NCBI RefSeq assembly: GCF_042652185.1
Contig: NZ_JBHSIX010000027.1
Length of the DNA: 64,000 bases
Strand: one strand, 5' to 3'
DNA from: Actinacidiphila fildesensis
GTDB taxonomy: Bacteria; Actinomycetota; Actinomycetes; Streptomycetales; Streptomycetaceae
Shown here piece by piece: positions 58,628 to 64,000 of this stretch. Within the stretch, counting starts at the first letter, position 1, and each line of letters starts with the position of its first letter. The position numbers were made by a program, and so were the translations under genes. The notes under the pieces were generated by a model. The model saw only the letters and a program-made list of their open reading frames with translations, searched no databases and was not told the origin of the DNA.

Positions 58628-59059
58628 TCAGCTCCTCTTCCCCTCGTTGTCCGGGTATCCGGCCCATTCGCACCGCGGCGGTGAGCTCTCCGGCGCCTGC
58701 GCGGTGGCCTCCACCTCCGCGCGCGCCAATTGCGCCCCGACCTGCTCGCGCACCTCGCGCAGCCGCGCGATGACGTCGTCGAGCTCGGCGAGCTTGCGCC
58801 GGTAGACGTCCAGCGAAGCGGGACATGAGTCCCCCTCCGGATGTCCGGCACGCAGGCATTCGACGAAGGGGCGGGTCTCTTCCAGCCCGAAGCCGAAATC
58901 CTGCAGCGTGCGGATCTGCGCCAGAAGGCGCAGATCGTCCTCGCCGTAGGACCGGTATCCGTTCCCGGCGCGCCGCGCGGGCAGCAGCCCGAGCGACTCG
59001 TAATACCGCAGGGCGCGGGTGGTCACACCCGCCCGTTCCGCCAACTCACCGATCCGCAT
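58628..59059 (-). CDS. MerR-family regulator paired with thioredoxin
   Basis: A 143-residue MerR protein. The winged helix is IGELAERAGVTTRALRYYESLGLLPARRAGNGYRSY; the coiled coil follows. Two cysteines, in FVECLRAGHPEGDSCPAS, form a C-x12-C pair in the effector part, like MerR proteins that sense soft metals or disulfide stress. The thioredoxin gene follows directly, so the signal is probably redox. A dyad upstream (59076-59091) is the likely operator. Confidence 0.9.
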   Translation of the reverse strand: MRIGELAERAGVTTRALRYYESLGLLPARRAGNGYRSYGEDDLRLLAQIRTLQDFGFGLEETRPFVECLRAGHPEGDSCPASLDVYRRKLAELDDVIARLREVREQVGAQLARAEVEATAQAPESSPPRCEWAGYPDNEGKRS

Positions 59060-59075
59060 ACGCCGACGGTAGACC

Positions 59076-59091
59076 TTGACCCTGACGTCAA
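59076..59091 (-). promoter_or_regulatory. Operator/-35 dyad of the MerR-thioredoxin operon
   Basis: TTGAC-CCTGAC-GTCAA (plus strand) reads the same way on the minus strand, where TTGACG provides a -35. No clear -10 was placed. The 5-bp arms fit a MerR dyad. Confidence 0.45.
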
Positions 59092-59253
59092 CGCCAGACC
59101 GTCGGCACGACCACTTCAGCCGGCCAGAACGGACCCGGCACAGCGCTCCCCCGCACCTCTCCGGCCCGGCGGGCAACTGCTTGACCTGCGGACTTCCGCC
59201 CCATAAATTCATTTCTTTGGCTTGGCCCGCACGGACAGGCTCCATCGCTGTCC

Positions 59254-59649
59254 TTGGAGGACCCCATCAACTGGTACCTGGAAGCACTCCGGAACCATCT
59301 GAATTTCCGCGGGCGCGCACGCCGCAAGGAGTTCTGGCAGTTCTACCTGGTCACCATGATCATCAGCTTCGCATTGCAGGTCGCCGAGTCGTCGCTCGGC
59401 GCCGGCCCGTACCTCTCCACGGCGTACGGCATCGCCGCCCTTCTGCCGTGCATTTCCGTGATCTGGCGCCGACTGCACGACACCGACCGGTCGGCCTGGT
59501 ATCTCCTTGCGGGCGTCATTCCGCTCGTCGGCTGGATCTTCTTGCTCATCTACCTGGTGAGCGACAGCAAGCCCTACACGAACGCCTACGGCCCGTCCCC
59601 CAAGCCCGTCCCGGCGCCGGGCTACGAACGGTTCGAACCCGCGCGATAA
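59254..59649 (+). CDS. DUF805 membrane protein with an unusual start
   Basis: A protein of about 131 residues from TTG 59254, or 127 from ATC 59266. DUF805 members start MNWYLEAL..FxGRARRKEFW; here the sequence at 59266 reads ATC AAC TGG TAC, exactly where that Met should be, and a perfect GGAGG (59256-59260) sits 5 bases upstream of the ATC. The only in-frame canonical alternative is TTG 59254, which overlaps the ribosome site. Four membrane helices follow, with the conserved RRLHDTDRSAWYLL loop. Either initiation uses ATC or a point mutation has crippled the gene. Confidence 0.85.
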   Translation: MEDPINWYLEALRNHLNFRGRARRKEFWQFYLVTMIISFALQVAESSLGAGPYLSTAYGIAALLPCISVIWRRLHDTDRSAWYLLAGVIPLVGWIFLLIYLVSDSKPYTNAYGPSPKPVPAPGYERFEPAR

Positions 59650-60050
59650 AGGCACCCCAGAACGGGGAAATGACTCCCGTGCAACGGCGATTGCATTACC
59701 CGGCGGCGTTGAATTCGCCGCTCTCTTCATTGCTCCGAATACCAGGCACCGGCGCCCACAGTTGCGGCCAACCACCGCCCTGACATGCCCTCTTGACTGC
59801 CGCGCTTCTGTACGTTCTGCACCGAATGCGTGCACGCGCACCCCCTATCGGCGACCCACCGGTGGCCCGACTCGGTTGGTGGCAGGCCTTGTTGACTTTC
59901 CCTCAGGGGGCGGCTTCACTATTTGTTGATCCGGTCTGACAACGTTGTCAGTCGGTGGACCAACAGTTCTGGACAGTTCACAACTCTGCCTTCGGTAAGT
60001 GCGCACGTATGTCACCTAGAAGATCCCCAATCGTCTCCTGGAGCCACGTG
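59650..60050. other. Intergenic leader of the GH92 gene
   Basis: 400 bp with no gene. It contains GCGGCG-TTGAATT-CGCCGC (a weak hairpin near 59702), TTGACT at 59893 as a possible -35, and the operator at 59936. Confidence 0.45.
59936..59951 (+). promoter_or_regulatory. LacI-type operator, perfect 16-bp palindrome
   Basis: CTGACAACGTTGTCAG, with the central CG typical of LacI-family sites, about 100 bp before the GH92 start codon. The cognate LacI gene is not in the adjacent sequence; the neighbouring DeoR gene recognises a different class of site. Confidence 0.65.
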
Positions 60051-63000
60051 ATGACACGATATGGGCGCACTGGCGCGCCCGTCCTCCGTACCGCTGTGGC
60101 CGCGTTCTCCGCGGCCGTTCTGGTGGCGCTGCCGGTTCAGGCGCTCGGCGCCCCGGCGGCGCACGCGGCCGGACTCGTCGACGATCCCGCCTCGCTGGTG
60201 AACCCGATCATCGGAACCTCCGGAGCGGTCGACACCTTCCCGGGCGCAGACGCGCCGTTCGGGATGGTCCAGTGGAGTCCGGACACGACCCCGCACCGGC
60301 CCGACGGCGGCGGCTATGAGTACAACGACAAGAAGATCTCCGGCTACAGCCTGACGCACCTGTCCGGGCCCGGATGTCCGGCCGCCGGCGATCTGCCCAT
60401 TCTTCCGTTCACCGGTGCGTTGACCGGCGACCTGGCCGCGACCTCGGTCGGCTTCGACCACGCCAAGGAGACCGCGCAGGCCGGCTACTACGCACTCACC
60501 GACGGCTCCGGCGTGAACACCGAACTGACGGCCACCGCCCGCGCCGGCATGGGCCGCTTCACCTTTCCCAGCGGCTCCGACGCCCATCTCCTGCTCAAGC
60601 TGAGCGGCGGCGCCACCAAGATCGACGGCACCCGGGCGCAGATCGTCAACGACCATGAAGTGACCGGCGCGATCGACAGCGGCCACTTCTGCGGCGCGAA
60701 CAACACATACACCCTGCATTTCACGATCAGCTTCGACCGGCCGTTCAGCAGCAGCGGCACCTGGGTCGGCAGCACGGTCGACCCGAACGCCAAGGCGCTG
60801 AAGCTGGGCGCTCCCCAGCAGCAGCTGCCCGCCGCCACCACCCGGGCGGCCACGCCCGGGGCGCACTTCACCCTCCCGTCGAAGCAGCGGCCGACGACCC
60901 ACGGCGGGGCCGGCGCGTCGAAGGTGAAGGCCCCCTCCAACCCGCCGGTGGTCGGCGCCAACGGCGTCTATCTCGGATTCGACACGTCGAAGTCCGCGAC
61001 CGTCACCGCGAAGGTCGGCATCTCGTACACCTCGGACGCCAACGCCGCGGGCAACGTCGCGAGTGAGATCCACGGCTGGAACTTCAACACGGTCCGGCAG
61101 GCCACGCACAACGCGTGGAACCAGACCCTCGGACGGATCAGGATCGGCGGCGGCAGCACCGACCAGCAGACCCAGTTCTACACCGCGCTCTACCACTCCC
61201 TGCTGCACCCCAACGTGTTCTCGGACAGCAACGGGCAGTACATGGGGATGGACCGGCAGATCCATACGACCGCCAGAGGTCACGTCCAGTACGCCAACTA
61301 CTCGGGCTGGGACACCTACCGGTCGCAGACCCAGCTGATGGCGATGGTCGCTCCGGCCGTGACCTCCGACGTGGTCACGTCGATGCTCAACGGCTACCAC
61401 CAGATCGGGATCCTGCCCAAGTGGGCGCAGAACAACGGTGAGAGCTATGTGATGGTCGGCGACCCCGCCGACGGCATCATCGCCGGCGCCTACGCGTTCG
61501 GCGCCCGCGGCTTCGACACCGGGGACGCGCTGACCGCGATGACGTGGCAGGCCACGCACCCCAACGGCGACCGTCCGGGCCAGGCCGTCCGCGACGCCAA
61601 GGGCTATCTGCCGATCGACAACAGCACATGGGGCTGCTGCAACTTCTACGGGCCGGTCTCGACGCAGTTGGAGTACGACAGCGCGGACTACGCCATCGCC
61701 GCCTTCGCCAAGTCCCTCGGGAAGAAGGACCTCTACTCCACCTTCGCCGGCCAGGCGCAGGACTGGCAGAACGTCTTCAACCCGCAGACCGGCTACCTGC
61801 AGGCGAAGCTGGCCAGCGGCGAGTTCGCCGCCGGCTTCACCCCCGGCACGTCCAACGGGTTCGTCGAGGGAACCTCGGCGCAGTACACCCCGATGGTCCC
61901 GTTCAACCTCCAGGCGCTCATCCAGTCGCGCGGCGGGGCCGCCGCCTACAGCAGCTATCTGGACGGCCTGCTGTCCGCTCTCACCGAGCCGGACAGCACC
62001 CACGCGGATCTGAGCAACGAGCCCAGTGTGGAGATCCCCTGGGAGTACGCCTACCTGGGCCGGCCCTGGAAGACGCAGAAGGCGGTGCGGGACGTGCAGC
62101 AGCAGCTGTACTTCAACGCCCCCGTCGGTTCCTTCGGCAACGACGACCTGGGCGCCATGTCGTCCTGGTACGTCTGGTCCGAGCTGGGCATGTACCCGGA
62201 GACCCCCGGCACCGACACCCTGGTGCTCGGCAGCCCCGTCTTCCCGACCGCGAAGGTGACCCTGGGCAACGGTCGCACCGTGACGATCAACGCTCCCGCC
62301 GCGGCCACCGGCAGCCCGTACGTACAGGGGCTGAAGGTCAACGGCGCGGCGTGGAACAAGCCGTGGACCAGCTTCAGCAAGCTGTCCGGCGGCGCGACCC
62401 TCGACTACACCCTCGCGGCCACCCCGAACACGTCCTGGGGCTCGGCGGCCGCCGACGCACCGCCCTCCGACAGCACAGGACAGCGCGACGTCATCGCCGC
62501 GACCGGGCCGTCCGGCGCCGGGCTCGTCCTGGCACCGGGCGCGAGCGGGACCGGGACGCTGAACCTGGCCAACATCTCCGACAGCCCGGTGACCGTCGCG
62601 TGGACCGCCACGCCGCCGAGCGGTGTCACGATGGCGACCTCCAGCGGCACCCTCACCGTCCCGGCGCACTCCCCGGCCGAGCAGCAACTCCAGGTGACCG
62701 CGGGAAGTACCGAGGGCGCCTACTCGATCCCGATCAGTCTCACCGGCAGCGACGGCGGCACCCTTCCGTCGACCGCGCTGCACGTGGCGGTGGCCGCACC
62801 GGGTGCGCTGTGGCCGTACGCGACCGGGACCGGCGTGTACCCCGACGGCAAGACCTTCGGCGGCGGCTTCGACGAGCAGGGCTGGGCCTACTCGCAGAAC
62901 GCGCTGGACGCGGCCGGAGTGAAGACGGGCGGCACCGTGACGGCCGACGGCATCGCCTACCCCTGGCCGGGCGGCAGCGGCAAGCCGGACAACATCGCGG

Positions 63001-63377
63001 CCGCGGGCCAGACCATCCCGGTCGCCGCCCCGGCGAAGGCCACCGCGATCGGCTTCCTGGGAGCCGCGATCAACGCCCCCTCGAAGGGCACCAGCGGCGC
63101 GGTGACCGTCACCTACACCGACGGCTCCACGGAGAAGGTCACGCTGGCCATGTCCGACTGGACGCTGAACGCCGGGGGGAGCACGCCGCTCCCGGGGACG
63201 ACCACGGTCGTCAGGACCCCGTACCGGAACGTCGGCGACGGATCCAAGGACACGGTCGGAACGTACCTGTTCAGCAGCAAGCTCCCGCTGACCGCGGGCA
63301 AGCAGATCGCCGGCGTCACTCTGCCGGTGACGGCCGACGGCACGCTGCACCTGTTCGGGATCGGCTTCACCGGCTGA
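60051..63377 (+). CDS. Secreted GH92 alpha-mannosidase with C-terminal accessory domains
   Basis: A 1,108-residue exported enzyme. A signal peptide (VLRTAVAAFSAAVLVALPVQ) precedes the GH92 catalytic module: VNPIIGTSGAVDTFPGADAPFGM, SGYSLTHLSGPGC, WAQNNGESYVMVGDPA, NEPSVEIPWEYAYLGRPWKT and GNDDLGAMSSWYVWSELGMY. GH92 enzymes are calcium-dependent exo-alpha-mannosidases that trim mannans and glycoproteins. After about residue 800 come an NEW3-like sandwich (DSPVTVAWTATPPSGVTM) and a second beta domain (LWPYATGTGVYPDGKTFGG). ATG 60051 follows a GGAG by 7 bases. It fits the degradation of yeast or fungal mannan. Confidence 0.93.
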   Translation: MTRYGRTGAPVLRTAVAAFSAAVLVALPVQALGAPAAHAAGLVDDPASLVNPIIGTSGAVDTFPGADAPFGMVQWSPDTTPHRPDGGGYEYNDKKISGYSLTHLSGPGCPAAGDLPILPFTGALTGDLAATSVGFDHAKETAQAGYYALTDGSGVNTELTATARAGMGRFTFPSGSDAHLLLKLSGGATKIDGTRAQIVNDHEVTGAIDSGHFCGANNTYTLHFTISFDRPFSSSGTWVGSTVDPNAKALKLGAPQQQLPAATTRAATPGAHFTLPSKQRPTTHGGAGASKVKAPSNPPVVGANGVYLGFDTSKSATVTAKVGISYTSDANAAGNVASEIHGWNFNTVRQATHNAWNQTLGRIRIGGGSTDQQTQFYTALYHSLLHPNVFSDSNGQYMGMDRQIHTTARGHVQYANYSGWDTYRSQTQLMAMVAPAVTSDVVTSMLNGYHQIGILPKWAQNNGESYVMVGDPADGIIAGAYAFGARGFDTGDALTAMTWQATHPNGDRPGQAVRDAKGYLPIDNSTWGCCNFYGPVSTQLEYDSADYAIAAFAKSLGKKDLYSTFAGQAQDWQNVFNPQTGYLQAKLASGEFAAGFTPGTSNGFVEGTSAQYTPMVPFNLQALIQSRGGAAAYSSYLDGLLSALTEPDSTHADLSNEPSVEIPWEYAYLGRPWKTQKAVRDVQQQLYFNAPVGSFGNDDLGAMSSWYVWSELGMYPETPGTDTLVLGSPVFPTAKVTLGNGRTVTINAPAAATGSPYVQGLKVNGAAWNKPWTSFSKLSGGATLDYTLAATPNTSWGSAAADAPPSDSTGQRDVIAATGPSGAGLVLAPGASGTGTLNLANISDSPVTVAWTATPPSGVTMATSSGTLTVPAHSPAEQQLQVTAGSTEGAYSIPISLTGSDGGTLPSTALHVAVAAPGALWPYATGTGVYPDGKTFGGGFDEQGWAYSQNALDAAGVKTGGTVTADGIAYPWPGGSGKPDNIAAAGQTIPVAAPAKATAIGFLGAAINAPSKGTSGAVTVTYTDGSTEKVTLAMSDWTLNAGGSTPLPGTTTVVRTPYRNVGDGSKDTVGTYLFSSKLPLTAGKQIAGVTLPVTADGTLHLFGIGFTG

Positions 63378-63401
63378 CCGGACCGGAGCGAACGGCCTGA
63401 A

Positions 63402-63439
63402 CCGGGGCGGACGGCGAGCACTCCCGCCGTCCGCCCCGG
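63402..63439 (+). terminator. 15-bp perfect hairpin terminator after GH92
   Basis: CCGGGGCGGACGGCG and its complement around an 8-base loop, followed by CACGTTTCCCC. It lies 25 bp after the stop. Confidence 0.8.
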
Positions 63440-63518
63440 CACGTTTCCCCCTGGCCAGGCCCAAGCATATCTCACATTGATCTACCAAAACGAACACACT
63501 CATGTTAGAACTGGGGGC

Positions 63519-64000
63519 ATGAGTACTGCGAACCGCCTCGACGTCACGCTGCGCCTGGTCCAGGGGGCCGAGCGGATGGGGGTCGCCGAGCTGGCCCGGC
63601 GGCTGGGCGTGTCGGAGATGACCGTGCGCCGGGATCTGGACGAGCTGGAACGCCAGGGGATGGTGCGCAGGGTGCACGGCGGCGCGGTCGCGGCCGGTCT
63701 CCCCGAGCAGGGTTCCGGCTTCGCGGCGCGTGAGCCCTGGCAGGCCGCCACCAAGGACCGGCTGGGTGCGGCCGTGGCCGAACTGGTGGAACCGGGGCAG
63801 ACCGTACTGCTCGACGCGGGCACCACCACCGTGCACGTCGCCGGGCATCTGATCGCGCGGGCACCGTTGACGGTCGCGGTCCTCAGTCTGCAGGCGGCCG
63901 TACGGCTGGCGGACCAGCCCGGTATCCGGCTGCTCGTGCTGGGCGGGGAGTCACGTCCGGGCGAGCGGTCCCTGATCGGACCGCTGGCGTTGCGGGCCGT
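63519..64000 (+). CDS. DeoR-family regulator, cut by the window end
   Basis: The first 160 residues of a DeoR protein. The helix-turn-helix is AELARRLGVSEMTVRRDLDELERQG, then VRRVHGGAV, and the effector domain starts at LVEPGQTVLLDAGTTTVHVAGHL. The ATG at 63519 lies very close to a possible promoter (TTGATC at 63478). Possibly regulates carbohydrate genes downstream of the window. Confidence 0.87.
   Translation, partial: MSTANRLDVTLRLVQGAERMGVAELARRLGVSEMTVRRDLDELERQGMVRRVHGGAVAAGLPEQGSGFAAREPWQAATKDRLGAAVAELVEPGQTVLLDAGTTTVHVAGHLIARAPLTVAVLSLQAAVRLADQPGIRLLVLGGESRPGERSLIGPLALRA

Noticed and set aside
60012..63848. A 1,278-codon open frame on the minus strand
   Set aside because: It is the mirror of the GH92 gene; its translation is Arg/Gly/Val-rich without any domain, while the plus strand has a signal peptide and all GH92 motifs.
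1..64000. Secondary-metabolite cluster, toxin-antitoxin pair or defence island
   Set aside because: No PKS, NRPS, terpene, lanthipeptide, restriction-modification, Cas or toxin motifs were seen.

Overview
The window is high-GC actinobacterial DNA, almost certainly from a Streptomyces or a very close relative. The evidence is the GC-rich third codon positions, frequent GTG starts and ATGA/GTGA stop-start overlaps, a rodlin gene (aerial-hypha surface protein), an LAETG-anchored wall protein, a chitinase with the Streptomyces TGGTCCAGACCT operator, and many secreted glycosidases. No rRNA or tRNA gene, replication origin or large antibiotic cluster was recognised.

Layout. 1-2.7 kb is insertion-sequence debris: a transposase tail, a frameshifted IS30-family element with clear inverted ends, an IS3 orfA stub and an IS630 remnant. 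2.7-4.1 kb is a small MerR-controlled metal operon (Cys-rich protein, MerR, MerT-like membrane protein) next to the stub of a Rossmann-fold dehydrogenase. 4.2-11.7 kb is a nucleoside/ribose salvage locus: a secreted nucleoside hydrolase, then LacI regulator-rbsK-rbsD-rbsB-rbsA-rbsC. Near-identical promoter modules precede the hydrolase and the regulator. 11.7-15.3 kb is a second junkyard: IS5 and ISAs1 remnants, one apparently complete IS5-family element with a -1 frameshift site, a lone type I-E-like CRISPR repeat, and two sets of paired direct repeats with 11-bp phasing that look like integrase arm sites.

15.4-26.4 kb is a polysaccharide and amino-sugar locus: GH18 chitinase, DeoR regulator, GH27 glycosidase with a ricin-type lectin domain, then a divergent operon (SIS isomerase, ROK kinase, PfkB kinase, class II aldolase) that fits a tagatose-6-phosphate route, followed by a secreted multidomain beta-helix protein. 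26.6-30.6 kb is an unknown protein-MoxR ATPase-VWA/metallopeptidase-like trio. 30.7-36.9 kb holds an RNase HI with a Cys/His tail, a MacB/FtsX-type ABC exporter and a divergent NarL-type two-component system.

37.9-43.4 kb is a signalling island: Ser/Thr kinase, YbjN-like protein, membrane protein, TerY-like VWA protein, PP2C phosphatase, atypical kinase with a Cys cluster and membrane tail, and a thioredoxin fold lacking its nucleophilic cysteine. It resembles the TerY-P triad but with extra parts and is the best candidate for an under-described system. 43.7-49.7 kb carries surface and small accessory genes, including a DUF3592 gene broken by an in-frame TAA. 49.7-54.7 kb has a second two-component system, a divergent ABC transporter and a TetR/SRPBCC-like pair. 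54.9-59.6 kb has redox and regulatory genes, including a DUF805 gene whose natural start position reads ATC. 60.0-63.4 kb is a large secreted GH92 mannosidase behind a LacI-type operator, and the window ends inside a DeoR regulator.

All family names come from motif recognition by eye; no database search was run.
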